Positions 25,920 through 34,874 of a stretch of 64,000 bases of DNA are shown piece after piece (position 1 is the first letter of the stretch; each line of letters opens with the position of its first letter). The notes below the pieces were generated by a model. That model searched no databases and was not told the origin of the DNA. It saw nothing but the letters and a program-made list of their open reading frames with translations. A program made the translations under genes and the position numbers. This DNA comes from Fervidicoccaceae archaeon (GTDB lineage Archaea > Thermoproteota > Thermoprotei_A > Sulfolobales > Fervidicoccaceae). The stretch is taken from positions 62,001 to 126,000 of the forward strand of contig JAVYOA010000002.1 in the NCBI GenBank assembly GCA_038734945.1, in the 5' to 3' direction.

Positions 25920-26053
25920 ACTGCTCTCCTTAATTTTAGTGCTTTTTATCAATGAATATTAAAGTGGTTATATTGTTTTGCTGAAATCTCAAAAAGCTTT
26001 TTGTGCTTCGGTTGTCTAACTATTTTTAAACTTTTTCAGACCTACCTAATAAT

Positions 26054-26458
26054 TTGGGGAAGCTGATCTTGAGCCTGGCCTTCGAGCTTAGGTATGAAAT
26101 GATCACTTTGGAAGCGAAATTCGATTATTACATAGACGTTCTCAAAAGGGCCAGGGAGACAGCGGAGATTAAGGGAAAGAGTGGAAGTGCTGAAACAAAC
26201 ATATGGATACCAACGAAGGAAGTTCTGGATATTGCCTTGGTAAGAATGTCTATAGCTAAAAAAGCTGTGGAAGATGGAAGGAGAGGAGCTATACCATTCT
26301 CGCTGGCAGCAGCACAGCGCGAGCTTGAATCCCTCAGATATCAAATAGAGGGGAAGACCTGCCTTCCTTTTATAAAGAAAACAATAAATGTAGCAATAAG
26401 CGATATAATAATGAGCATAAATTCTGTAAGGAAGAAGGGAGAAGGCTTCTCAATTTAG
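26054..26458 (+). CDS. Helical hypothetical protein
   Basis: 134 residues from TTG 26054, or about 119 from ATG 26099. Predicted almost all helix, with regions such as FDYYIDVLKRARETAEIKGK and LVRMSIAKKAVEDGRRG; one Cys. No domain recognised. A TATA-like TTTTTAAAC lies about 25-30 bases before 26054, which would fit leaderless use of the TTG. Convergent with the cysteine-rich gene to its right. Function unknown. Confidence 0.55.
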   Translation: MGKLILSLAFELRYEMITLEAKFDYYIDVLKRARETAEIKGKSGSAETNIWIPTKEVLDIALVRMSIAKKAVEDGRRGAIPFSLAAAQRELESLRYQIEGKTCLPFIKKTINVAISDIIMSINSVRKKGEGFSI

Positions 26459-26473
26459 CATGTCTCCACTTTG

Positions 26474-26833
26474 TTAGAGATTTGCTTGTCCAAACACAAT
26501 TTTCCGGAGAGGACATCTCTGGCTTTCCTGCTCGCATAGAACAACTTCGAATTTTGTTAGGAACCTATCAAGACCATCGCAATAAGCAGAGTAACCCCTT
26601 TCAGCTTTCAGAACTTTCATGAGTGGGCAGCTGCTCTTGGGCTGCCTCTCAAGCATGTTGAGCATAAGGTCAGGCTTCTTGCTTATTATAGCTTCCTGCG
26701 GACCAGCCGCCTTATAGAACCTGCATGTTTTATAGCCTTCTCCGTCGCATTTTCCTCTCTCGTACATATCTGCTCCAAGAGAACCCAGAGCAGGGCTAGT
26801 GCACATTCCATTTTTGAAGTAGGGGCAGGGCAT
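26474..26833 (-). CDS. Cysteine-rich hypothetical protein
   Basis: 119 residues with eight cysteines in two groups of four. The first is PCPYFKNGMC, then KCDGEGYKTCRFY (about residues 3-37). The second is SSCPLM, AYCDG, VLC and RCPL (about 69-107). The CPY..C and C...C.FY pattern looks like a metal- or Fe-S-binding module repeated twice. No signal peptide. It is 92 bases downstream of the amidohydrolase-like gene on the same strand. I do not recognise a named family. Confidence 0.6.
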   Translation of the reverse strand: MPCPYFKNGMCTSPALGSLGADMYERGKCDGEGYKTCRFYKAAGPQEAIISKKPDLMLNMLERQPKSSCPLMKVLKAERGYSAYCDGLDRFLTKFEVVLCEQESQRCPLRKIVFGQANL

Positions 26834-26925
26834 TCTTATCCCTCAGACGCGGGTTCGTTCTATCATAGACACTATCTCATCCCTTGATAGCTTCATCATT
26901 GGTTATTTTTTCTTTGAAATCTGGG

Positions 26926-28029
26926 CTATATTAGATCTTCTCTCTCAATGTTTACACATCCGTAGCTTGAACAAATAAGTCTTGGAACAAGCGTGTAACC
27001 TCTTCTTCCAAGTAAATAAGTGAAGCTTCTTTCCTCAATTTTGTTTTTATCATACACAAGCAAGATTGGTTGACATCCTTCGTCTATGCATGCTATTTTT
27101 TTTCCCAGAAGCTCCCAGCCACTCCAAAGCATCCTGAGCACTGTGCTCTCATCTATGGCAGTAGACCAGGTCATGAACCTGTAGAGAAGAAGAGATAGGG
27201 AAGAAAGAAAGAGGGGGGAGTCAAGTTGTTTTCCCGTACCTATCATGAGTTTCCAATAGGAACTTGAAACAAATTTTATCAGAGGAAAGTTGCTTCCAGA
27301 ACCTGTATAGGATGCCTCCGCTGGCAAATGAGCAATCCATGAATGCTGCGATCTTATTGCTTCGACGTCCCTGTTTGTCAGCCAGTCTCCCCCAACAATA
27401 ATAGTTTTTTCGTTTAGAAGATTCTCGCTGAGCAAATGGTCAATGGGAGTTTTTCCAGTCTTTTCGATGGAGCTAAAAAGCTCCTCGGAAGTCAGAAGTG
27501 TTTTTACAACAAAATAAAAATTGCTTTCTTCAAATCGTCTCTTCAATTTTTCTATATCGTTTTCATTTAAGCTTGAGACTCTTTCTATAAAGATCCCTTC
27601 TATGCAACCACTTTCCCTCATTTTTTCCTCTGAGAGTGATGCTTCCCGCTGCTCCAGAATGTTCATGCTTTCAGAATTCAGGGGACAGATAAGGAGAATA
27701 TCTTCTTTTTTCCCATTGCTCCTCCTAATTCTGAATATTCCTCCCCCCCATCCAAGTATTAAGGAATCTCTGAAAAATGAGCGTTCGGTTGAGGAATCTA
27801 TGCCATGAGAACTTATTGGAAAATCAGAAGAGTCTGAGAAACCATTGAAAAATGACTGAACGACAAATCCCTTTCTGCAGTCAAGAACCGTTCCACTCCT
27901 ATCTCCTCTTGAGAAGCTAAGTCCTTCGTGGTCAATAAGCAATCTTTCAGCCTTAATCATCTTTGGTATTCCACGGCTTAGTCCAATTACTCCTGAGCAG
28001 CTCTCAAGCTGAATTGGAAGATGAACCAA
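26926..28029 (-). CDS. Degenerate amidohydrolase (cytosine deaminase/TrzN-like) homologue without metal ligands
   Basis: 367 residues. The C-terminal half follows the layout of ATZ/TRZ/SsnA-type amidohydrolases: LLSENLLNEKTIIVGG, LTNRDVEAIRSQHSWIAHLPAE, LMIGTGKQLDSP and TVLRMLWSGWELLGKKIACIDEG align with the family's GLL-H-LT, cPxSN, LGTD and A-x-G-A-x-ALG-IGSL-x-G segments. Every metal or catalytic position is replaced: the HxH after the first strand is FSD, the next His is GGD, and GTD is GTG. It is therefore probably non-catalytic, perhaps a binding or regulatory protein. This reading is my alignment by eye; a completely unrelated protein is the alternative. Confidence 0.5.
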   Translation of the reverse strand: MVHLPIQLESCSGVIGLSRGIPKMIKAERLLIDHEGLSFSRGDRSGTVLDCRKGFVVQSFFNGFSDSSDFPISSHGIDSSTERSFFRDSLILGWGGGIFRIRRSNGKKEDILLICPLNSESMNILEQREASLSEEKMRESGCIEGIFIERVSSLNENDIEKLKRRFEESNFYFVVKTLLTSEELFSSIEKTGKTPIDHLLSENLLNEKTIIVGGDWLTNRDVEAIRSQHSWIAHLPAEASYTGSGSNFPLIKFVSSSYWKLMIGTGKQLDSPLFLSSLSLLLYRFMTWSTAIDESTVLRMLWSGWELLGKKIACIDEGCQPILLVYDKNKIEERSFTYLLGRRGYTLVPRLICSSYGCVNIEREDLI

Positions 28030-28096
28030 TGGGGGATCACCGATTGAAAACAGTGCTGCTATTGGAAAAATACTCGGCGATATTTTTAAAAAAAGA

Positions 28097-28300
28097 TCAT
28101 GGAATTCTGCTCAATATTATTTTAGCTGAGCCATTGTATTTGTGTATCTCCATGCTCATATCATGTATTCTATAGCTGCATACAGGGCACTTGTAATACG
28201 TTGATACTTTTTTCATCCCATTTCCGAATGTTTCCGTCTCCATTGAGAATTCCATCGTTGTGTGGCATCTTGGGCAGTTCATTAGCTCTTTGCTTAGCAA
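28097..28300 (-). CDS. Small zinc-ribbon protein
   Basis: 67 residues with two CXXC knuckles, NCPRCHT (about 8-14) and KCPVCSY (about 37-43), spaced as in a zinc ribbon. The region between them is beta-like (METETFGNGMKKVSTYY). No other domain. Sits 67 bases upstream of the amidohydrolase-like gene, same strand. Possibly nucleic-acid binding; function unknown. Confidence 0.65.
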   Translation of the reverse strand: MLSKELMNCPRCHTTMEFSMETETFGNGMKKVSTYYKCPVCSYRIHDMSMEIHKYNGSAKIILSRIP

Positions 28301-28453
28301 CTCTCACACCTCTCATTTCCAAGTTTTCTGCTTTTGCCGTCCTCACTCACAAGAGTTTTGGACTCCCCAAACTAATAACTTTTTTTAGAAAAATAAGAGG
28401 TATGCAGGGAAAAGATAAGAACGGTATTCTGTTGATTCAAGAGGGGCGGGAGT

Positions 28454-29317
28454 TTGAGAAGGGATCTATTGAAGGATATTGCAATTGAAGTGGACTGCTG
28501 GAAGAATCCTGTTGGGAGTGTGGATATCATAGGAGATATTGCTATTCTCAGAATTCCTACCTGGATATATAGAGTTGAGGAAGATTGCCTCTCGAAAATT
28601 GCTGATTCTTTTCTAAAGAGAATTCCATATATAAAGAGTGTTTGGCTTTCAGCATCTCCAGTACTGGGAGAGAAGAGGACAAGGGAGCTGAAGCATCTTG
28701 CAGGGGAAAGGAGAACAGAAACCATATACAGGGAGCATGGGATTTCCTTCTTAGTTGATATTTCAAAAAGCTATGTTTCTCCTAGGCTAAGCTACGAGCA
28801 TTTAAGAATAGCAAAGCTTGTAAGAGATGGAGAAGTTGTAACTAACTTTTTCTCAGGTATAGGAGGTTTCTCTCTTGTTATAGCGAAGAATTCAGGTGTA
28901 AGGCTTGTTAACTCGATTGATATAAACAAGGATGCCGTTGAAATGCAGAGAAAGAGCATTGAACTGAATGGCTTAGAGGGAAAGGTAAGAGTCTTTCTTG
29001 GTGATGCGAGAGAAATCTCCAGATTATTTTTAAAGGGTTCCTCGGATAGAGTTCTCTTTCCTTTGCCAGGAATAGATGAGAGTTTCTACAGAGCAGCAGT
29101 CGAGGTTCTGAGAGGAAATGAGGGTTACTTTCATGTATACGAGTTTGTGAATGTCAAGCAAAGTGAGGATGAGGCCATAGAGAGGAAATTCGATGATATT
29201 GGTAAAACGCTCCTCAGGCTTGGTTGGAGATCGGAATTAGTTTTCTTCAGAAAGGTTAGATCCGTTGGTCCTAGAAAGATACAAGTTGCAATGGACATTT
29301 TCTTGAGGAGAGTCTAA
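28454..29317 (+). CDS. trm5: Trm5-family tRNA (guanine37-N1) methyltransferase
   Basis: 287 residues, class I SAM-dependent methyltransferase acting on tRNA position 37. The N-terminal region VDIIGDIAILRIP resembles the Trm5 D1/D2 domain. The SAM-binding core has FSGIGGFSL (motif I, about 137-145), VNSIDINKDAVEM (motif II acidic) and GDAREIS. The motif IV region reads DRVLFPLPG, where Trm5 normally has DRVxMNLP: Asn is replaced by Phe-Pro context (see findings). TTG start behind GAGGGGCGGGAG. Archaeal paralogues Trm5a/b/c differ in wyosine intermediates; which one this is cannot be decided. Confidence 0.75.
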   Translation: MRRDLLKDIAIEVDCWKNPVGSVDIIGDIAILRIPTWIYRVEEDCLSKIADSFLKRIPYIKSVWLSASPVLGEKRTRELKHLAGERRTETIYREHGISFLVDISKSYVSPRLSYEHLRIAKLVRDGEVVTNFFSGIGGFSLVIAKNSGVRLVNSIDINKDAVEMQRKSIELNGLEGKVRVFLGDAREISRLFLKGSSDRVLFPLPGIDESFYRAAVEVLRGNEGYFHVYEFVNVKQSEDEAIERKFDDIGKTLLRLGWRSELVFFRKVRSVGPRKIQVAMDIFLRRV

Positions 29318-29361
29318 GTTTCTAATATAGTGGGAGCAATTCTCAATATTAAAGGGGAAAA

Positions 29362-30540
29362 TTATTTTCTTCTGAAAATAGCGGCAAAGAATCCTATTGT
29401 ATCGTGGAAGCCCGGAACAAATCTTGCCACAGGATGATCTGTAAGCTTTGATTGAGGAAAGGGGAAATTTGGATAGACCGGCTCCAGAGGTAGATTATTC
29501 AGGGCCCACTCAACTTGCCCCTCATTCTCCTCATATGACAGAGTGCACGTTGAATAAGATATGAGCCCTCCAGGCACAGTTATTCGTGCTGCTTCCTTCA
29601 GAAGCTGTCTCTGAAGGCTAACCAAGTTCCTTAAATCTTTTTCATTGAATTGAATGGAGAGTCTAGGTCTATTTCCAAGTCCTGTGCATGGGGGATCCAA
29701 GATGGTAATATCGGCCCTTATTTGAGGATGATCGAGAGATATGAATCTAGAGTCACCTTTTAAAGCTATAACACTAGAAGCTCCTATTCTGCTGAGCTCC
29801 TTCTTCAATCTAAGTATCTTATTTTGAGTATGGTCAAACGCATAATAGATCCCTTTCCCCCCAGTAATTTCATACAGGTGACCAATCTTTCCTCCTGGAG
29901 ATGCTGTCATATCAACAAATATCCTGCCAGCTGGAGGATCAAGCATCCTGATTAGAAGCATGGACGGATAGGATTGATCAGTTATTATTCCCCTGCTGTA
30001 GGAATCAAGCTCCCTCACCTTGGGCATCTTGTATAGAGAGGAGACTACTTTTACTGCTATGCCCCTAGACCTTCTGTTCACTTCGTTTGGCTCTATCAAT
30101 AAGATTCCTTTTGCTACAGGAATACCGTTTTCATCGGTTACAGTCACTTCATCACCCTTGCGAGCATTGATTAGTTTCTTCAAGCCAGGAAGATAGAGAT
30201 CAGCTCCAAGCATGACTCTTTCAGCAGCTTCCCTCTCAGCAACCGCTATTTTCTCTGAGGGTTGAATTGGGTCTCCTGGTAAAACCTCGATATAAATTGC
30301 CTCGTCGAGTAATCCAGATTTCCTAGCCTGTATTCCCTCAAGCTTGAGAACCTCAATTGCTTCATCTGTGGATAACTTCAATCTGTTTATTCTCAGGAAG
30401 TATTTTCGCATGGGCTGAAACAATGAGCATAGCAGTCTCTTCGTGCTTATCCCATAAGCAGAGGAAACTGATTCGAGCGTGTTCTTTAGAGTTTTGGAGG
30501 AACCCAGATCACTTTCAAATCTCTCGCATAGATCAGTCAA
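29362..30540 (-). CDS. NSUN/RsmB-type RNA cytosine-C5 methyltransferase with PUA domain
   Basis: 392 residues. A helical N-terminus and a PUA-like domain (about 100-180, with ADLYLPGLKKLINARKGDEVTV) precede the methyltransferase core. The core shows DMTASPGGKIGHL (motif I), LDPPCTGLG (motif IV Cys) and SYSTCTLSYEENE (motif VI catalytic Cys). Both cysteines of the m5C mechanism are present. The architecture fits archaeal tRNA m5C methyltransferases of the NSUN6 or Trm4 type. The start overlaps the end of the sua5-like gene by 8 bases, so translation is coupled. Confidence 0.88.
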   Translation of the reverse strand: MTDLCERFESDLGSSKTLKNTLESVSSAYGISTKRLLCSLFQPMRKYFLRINRLKLSTDEAIEVLKLEGIQARKSGLLDEAIYIEVLPGDPIQPSEKIAVAEREAAERVMLGADLYLPGLKKLINARKGDEVTVTDENGIPVAKGILLIEPNEVNRRSRGIAVKVVSSLYKMPKVRELDSYSRGIITDQSYPSMLLIRMLDPPAGRIFVDMTASPGGKIGHLYEITGGKGIYYAFDHTQNKILRLKKELSRIGASSVIALKGDSRFISLDHPQIRADITILDPPCTGLGNRPRLSIQFNEKDLRNLVSLQRQLLKEAARITVPGGLISYSTCTLSYEENEGQVEWALNNLPLEPVYPNFPFPQSKLTDHPVARFVPGFHDTIGFFAAIFRRK

Positions 30541-31159
30541 CTTCCAACTCCTCTAAGATCCTCGAAAAAGGGATTGCTCCCTCTCTTACTAACTTTATCT
30601 CATTCCCTGTTACATCTATTATCGTAGATGGTTTCCCAATCTTAGAAGGACCAGAATCGATTACCACGTCTACATCTCCTATTTGCTTAAGAGCACTCTC
30701 TGCTGTAGTTGGAGGTTCTCTTCCAGATATGTTCGCACTGGTCCCAACTATCATTCCTCCAATGAAATCAGCGAGGATTCTTGGAATAGGATGATCGGGG
30801 ACTCTTATGGCTATCTTTCCCTCCTCATCGAGGAATTGGCTCAAGAAATTGATTGCTGGATATATTTTAATTGTTAGGCCTCCTGGCCAGAACTTCCTAG
30901 AGAGCTTCAGCATTGCGTCATTGGTCTGCGCTATTCTGAGAGCAACATTGATGCTTGAAATCAGAATTGGAAGCGGCTTTGCCTCCCTCTTTTTGAGCTC
31001 ATATATTCTATTAACAGCATTTCTATTCGTCACATCGCATCCTAGACCATATACAGTATCCGTTGGATAAATGGCAATACCCCCTTTTGCAAGTATTTTT
31101 CCTGCTTGCTCAATTTCTCGGAGGGTTGCTCTAGCTGGATCAATTTTTAGGAAAAGCAT
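30533..31159 (-). CDS. Threonylcarbamoyl-AMP synthase (YrdC/Sua5)
   Basis: 208 residues of the YrdC domain, making threonylcarbamoyl-AMP for t6A at tRNA position 37. It shows AGKILAKGGIAIYPTDTVYGLGCD (about 20-43), the KKREAKPLPILI segment and IAIRVPDHP, then SANISGREPPTT (about 147-158), all conserved in the family. The C-terminal Sua5 domain found in many archaea (about 340 residues) is absent, so this is the short YrdC-like form. It leads a two-gene RNA modification operon. Confidence 0.9.
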   Translation of the reverse strand: MLFLKIDPARATLREIEQAGKILAKGGIAIYPTDTVYGLGCDVTNRNAVNRIYELKKREAKPLPILISSINVALRIAQTNDAMLKLSRKFWPGGLTIKIYPAINFLSQFLDEEGKIAIRVPDHPIPRILADFIGGMIVGTSANISGREPPTTAESALKQIGDVDVVIDSGPSKIGKPSTIIDVTGNEIKLVREGAIPFSRILEELEVD

Positions 31160-31225
31160 TCAGTTCACCTTTCCCAGTTGATTCCAAATTGAACCATAGC
31201 TCATGTTTTTTATATGAGAGGGATT

Positions 31226-32674
31226 TTAAGCATGTGTGAACTTGCTCCTTTCAGCTGCTGTTATCAGCTTCTCCCCTTCTTTAGCTATTGATAGGGCTCC
31301 ATCAATAGTTAGCCCAGCCTTCAAATATAGATCGCTGAGCGATTTCAGAACATCGTTATCTCCGCTGACCATAACCGTTATTAAGTAAATATTTTTCCAA
31401 GATGTATCCCTTCTCATCGTGAATTTATCCTCTCCGTCAGTTATAAGGAAAATAAATGCTCTGTTATTTCTCATTTGCTTGCCTACGTCCTCTAGAGCAA
31501 CTCCCATCGCCTTTTTTATGTCTGTTCCTCCATTTGAGGCAATTTTAAGAACAGCCTCAATCATGCTGGGAAAAGAGCTCATTGGATTGTTGTACGGATA
31601 TGGTTCCGAATCAAACATTCTCATAAATACGCTCATTCCCCTCATGTAGGCCAACCTTATGAAGAAGAGAGCTATGCTTCTAGACCAAATCAGCTTATGC
31701 CCTGACATAGATCCGCTCTTGTCCAGCAAAACATAGAGAATTCCTTTTTTGCTGATCTCCTTCTCTAGTGATATGAGACCTTCTCCATAGTATTTGGAAA
31801 TGAAAAGATCTCTGGGCAGAGAGAACTCTCTGGGAAGGGCTCTTTCGATTTTCTTTGTCCTCCTATAGCCTCCAATTTCTTCGCCATGGAGGCTTGTTTC
31901 CTTCTTCATGTGTACGGTTTTTGGAAAGACATCAGTGAGCTTCTGAAGCAAATCGATAATTTCCTGTGCTTCCCTTACCTGCATTATGAGTTCTGTTAGA
32001 TCAAGCAATCTTCTCACATCACCCTTTTCTCTGCTTGCTCCCCCACTGAAGCCTATGTCCTTGAGCTGTTTTGCTCTAGAAGTATAAGCTGAGGCCTGAG
32101 AGAGAGCCTGAGCCATAGCTCTTTCAGCTGTTTCCCTATCAGCAAGCTTCTCCTCTATTTGAATTTCTCCCTCCTTCTCTTTTTGAGCTTGGGGTGCGGC
32201 TTGTCCGCTCATGACATCCTTTTTTTCGCTTTTTCCACCATTCTCCGTCTCCTGTAGCTGAGGTCTTTTTCCTTTGCCTGGGCCCTCGAGCTCTCCTCTC
32301 CCCCCTTTGCCTTCACTCACTGAAGTTGTCAGGCTTTCAATCAGCTTTCTGAGGAACACTGTTGAGAAGATAAGTGACGTATGTTCATCCAATACTGTTG
32401 AAGCACGAGCTTTCATGAAATCGTTTGACGTCATGTATCTGTAGAAAATTAACCTTGCATTTTCAAGAAGCTCATCATTATTGTGATCAGAGAGCATTGG
32501 ATGAGCTGAATAGTGAAGGAAGAAAGCATCGGTAGAAAGCAGAGTCAAACGCTCATTTTTCGAGGCTTGTGATGCTAGATCTTCTGGCAGCAATGAAATA
32601 ATAAGCTTGGATATTACATTGTATATGTAATCCTTGTTAGTTATATTCAGAAGAAGATTTTGAAGCTCAGTCAT
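31226..32674 (-). CDS. VWA-domain protein partnered with MoxR ATPase
   Basis: 482 residues. The C-terminal von Willebrand A domain has a MIDAS motif LLDKSGSMSGHK (about 318-329), followed by NGGTDIKKAM (Thr of the MIDAS) and LITDGED. The N-terminal half is helical, with a low-complexity Gly/Glu/Lys linker (about 135-190). The 5' end overlaps the MoxR gene by 8 bases. MoxR-VWA pairs act as chaperones for metal-centre insertion or complex assembly; no target gene is obvious next door. Confidence 0.85.
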   Translation of the reverse strand: MTELQNLLLNITNKDYIYNVISKLIISLLPEDLASQASKNERLTLLSTDAFFLHYSAHPMLSDHNNDELLENARLIFYRYMTSNDFMKARASTVLDEHTSLIFSTVFLRKLIESLTTSVSEGKGGRGELEGPGKGKRPQLQETENGGKSEKKDVMSGQAAPQAQKEKEGEIQIEEKLADRETAERAMAQALSQASAYTSRAKQLKDIGFSGGASREKGDVRRLLDLTELIMQVREAQEIIDLLQKLTDVFPKTVHMKKETSLHGEEIGGYRRTKKIERALPREFSLPRDLFISKYYGEGLISLEKEISKKGILYVLLDKSGSMSGHKLIWSRSIALFFIRLAYMRGMSVFMRMFDSEPYPYNNPMSSFPSMIEAVLKIASNGGTDIKKAMGVALEDVGKQMRNNRAFIFLITDGEDKFTMRRDTSWKNIYLITVMVSGDNDVLKSLSDLYLKAGLTIDGALSIAKEGEKLITAAERSKFTHA

Positions 32675-33833
32675 TTTTGCTCTGTTCCTCTTTTAGCTTG
32701 GAAATTAGGTTTCTTGCCTCAATGACCTTCTCCCTCAAGCTGGAACTATACGATTCAAGCCTCCGGCTTTCACTTGCTCTCTCCAGAATAAGCTCTGATT
32801 TAGAGAGAACATCATCCAGCGCTCTTACATTTGATTCTGCTGGGACTGCTCTGGTTCTGCTGATTATATTGGAGAGCTCTGCTTCCAGAGTTTTGATTTG
32901 TCTTATCTTATAATCGTAGGATGAGAGGCCTACTTTGGCAAGAACTTCCTCAACCTTCTTAACTTCATCCTCTGTAGATGGTGCCGTTAACCTTATGGCA
33001 TCTCCCAAAGAGTCAAGAGAAACGGTGCTTTCTCTATATATGAATGATATAGCAGAAGCCACAATCAGGGTCTTAACTTTCCTCCTATCGCTGAGCTCTA
33101 TTGCCGAGCTCTTCAGCTCCGCAAGCACTTCCATGTATTTGTTGATAAAGGAGTCATTAGAAATGAGTTCTCTTGCTCTAGTTTTAACAATTTCCTGGAT
33201 TCTCCTTATCTCCTCTGAAGTCAGAATGGGCTGAACCTCCCTATATTGATTTGTCTCAAGCAGTATGCCCTTCTCTAAAAGCTTTCTCCATGAATCGAAG
33301 CCCACGTTTCCATGGAAGTCCCTTATTGTTAACCTGTCATAGAGAGCAGCATCCTCGCTTTCAAGACTAACCTCGTTTGTTGCTGTATATATCGTCAATA
33401 TTGGAGCTCTTATATATTCACTTCCATTGAAAACTCTCTTGTATAGTATTATATCCAGCAAGAAGTTTCGAATAGCGCTTGACGATCTGAATATTTCATC
33501 GAGGAATATAACCTCAGCCTCGGGAAGTCTCCCCCGTGTAATCCTAACATACCTTCCCTTTCTCAGGGCTGCAACATCTATGGGACCAATCAGCTCATCA
33601 GGTTCTGTGAATTTTGTTAATAAATAGTAAAAATACTTGGCGCTTATCAGCATTGAGAGGAGCTCAACAAGCTTTGTTTTTCCTGTTCCTGGAGGCGAGA
33701 TGAAAACTGCCGGCTCACCGGAAATGAGCGCAGAAATCGCTGCCGTAACTTCTTTTTCTCTCTCAACAAGCTGCTGGTTCAGGCTATTTCTCAATGAATA
33801 TATCTTCTGACTCAGAACTTCGTATTCATTCAT
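32667..33833 (-). CDS. MoxR-family AAA+ ATPase
   Basis: 388 residues. Walker A SPPGTGKTKLVE (about 46-57), Walker B VIFLDEIFRSS (about 109-119), sensor 1 YTATNE (about 147-152) and the YDRLTIRDF arginine-finger region (about 162-170) are present. The C-terminus is a lid plus a long helical coiled coil rich in Ser, Arg and Glu (about 290-388), longer than in minimal MoxR proteins and reminiscent of RavA. Coupled to the VWA gene. Confidence 0.87.
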   Translation of the reverse strand: MNEYEVLSQKIYSLRNSLNQQLVEREKEVTAAISALISGEPAVFISPPGTGKTKLVELLSMLISAKYFYYLLTKFTEPDELIGPIDVAALRKGRYVRITRGRLPEAEVIFLDEIFRSSSAIRNFLLDIILYKRVFNGSEYIRAPILTIYTATNEVSLESEDAALYDRLTIRDFHGNVGFDSWRKLLEKGILLETNQYREVQPILTSEEIRRIQEIVKTRARELISNDSFINKYMEVLAELKSSAIELSDRRKVKTLIVASAISFIYRESTVSLDSLGDAIRLTAPSTEDEVKKVEEVLAKVGLSSYDYKIRQIKTLEAELSNIISRTRAVPAESNVRALDDVLSKSELILERASESRRLESYSSSLREKVIEARNLISKLKEEQSKND

Positions 33834-33998
33834 TCCGCATTATCCTCTTTTTATTATATTTTTCAGTTAAGGGATTAATTTAAAATTGATATATAAAGAA
33901 TGAAAGTTTTCTCACCTCTTCTGATATTGATGACCTCCTTCTAAAGAGATAAAGCTTCAGTTTGTAATTGAGATATGCTAGTAGAATTTTCGATATAA

Positions 33999-34054
33999 CT
34001 TTATAACTTTCAAATTACCTGCTTTATAACTAGCAGGAGGTGCAGGACCTGCTA
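33999..34054 (+). promoter_or_regulatory. TATA-like boxes and inverted repeat in leader
   Basis: A CTTTATAAC box (about 33999-34008) and a second CTTTATAAC (34022-34030) precede the inverted repeat TAGCAGG-(10)-CCTGCTA at 34031-34054, whose loop starts with AGGTGC. The stem-loop would lie at or near the RNA 5' end, upstream of the TTG start at 34089. The remaining upstream 150 bases show no gene. Confidence 0.4.
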
Positions 34055-34088
34055 ATATGGAACTTATAGGGCTGGAGCTGATGTTTGT

Positions 34089-34874
34089 TTGGTTCCTCAG
34101 AAAAAAATTTATAGGAAGAAAATTTCTGTGGCAATAGACATACTTAGCGAAATATCTGAGAAGATGATAGCTGATAGAGATAAAGTGATAAAGCTCCTGA
34201 AGGAAAAATATGAAGAATATAGGATATCGCCTTTCAGGGGGATCGCGCAGCCAGAGGATCTTTATGACAAGGAAATGGCAACTCTCTACGTTGTTGGAAA
34301 ATATGGCATGGGTTTGGACGAGGATTATCCAGAGATATTCGAAAGGGTTTTTGAAAAGGAAAAGAAGTATGAAGCTTTTATTAATGCTATTATCCCCGAG
34401 CAGGGGAATGGAGATTCCAGAGCTAGACTGCTTGAAAAGCTAGGTTCCAGCGAGCTGTCCAGCAATGACGTTGCCAGAATTCTAAGGATCGTCTTCACAA
34501 AGGTAATTTTTGGCTTTGCCCAAGACGATGAGCTATTGAACCTAATGAACAAGATTGAGAAGTTCTTCCCGGAAAATGCAAAGGATGTTAGAAATTTCAA
34601 GAGATTCTTTATTGGTTTCAAGCTTGCTGAAATGATAGCAACAGGAGAAATAAGGAGCAGGGTTGAGAAGGAAGCAATGAAGCAGGCACTAGTTCTCAAG
34701 CTTGGAAGCGGAAAAACAGCACCTGATGATAAATATGTTTCAGTAATTGCGAGAAAAGTATTCAAGGTTCCTGGAGAAAAGATTGAGAAGCTTTTGAGCT
34801 TGGGGGAAAGTGGTGAAGAGTCAAGGAGGAGTAGAGGGGAAGAGGTTGCGACTGATAAAAAGGCTGACGGCTAA
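34089..34874 (+). CDS. DUF2192-like crenarchaeal protein
   Basis: 261 residues, mostly helical. The N-terminal half (KVIKLLKEKYEEYRISPFRG, DKEMATLYVVGKYGMGLDEDYPEIF) resembles the crenarchaeal DUF2192 family as I recall it. The C-terminus is a charged low-complexity tail. No catalytic motif. The only start codon in frame after the upstream stop at 34053 is TTG 34089, preceded by GGAG at 34074. The 3' end overlaps the MDR-like gene start by 65 bases if that gene begins at its first GTG. Function unknown. Confidence 0.65.
   Translation: MVPQKKIYRKKISVAIDILSEISEKMIADRDKVIKLLKEKYEEYRISPFRGIAQPEDLYDKEMATLYVVGKYGMGLDEDYPEIFERVFEKEKKYEAFINAIIPEQGNGDSRARLLEKLGSSELSSNDVARILRIVFTKVIFGFAQDDELLNLMNKIEKFFPENAKDVRNFKRFFIGFKLAEMIATGEIRSRVEKEAMKQALVLKLGSGKTAPDDKYVSVIARKVFKVPGEKIEKLLSLGESGEESRRSRGEEVATDKKADG

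Noticed and set aside
33900-34000. Possible C/D box sRNA (CTGA and TGATGA-like words at 33919-33935)
   Set aside because: The boxes are in the wrong order and no complete C-D'-C'-D set can be placed.
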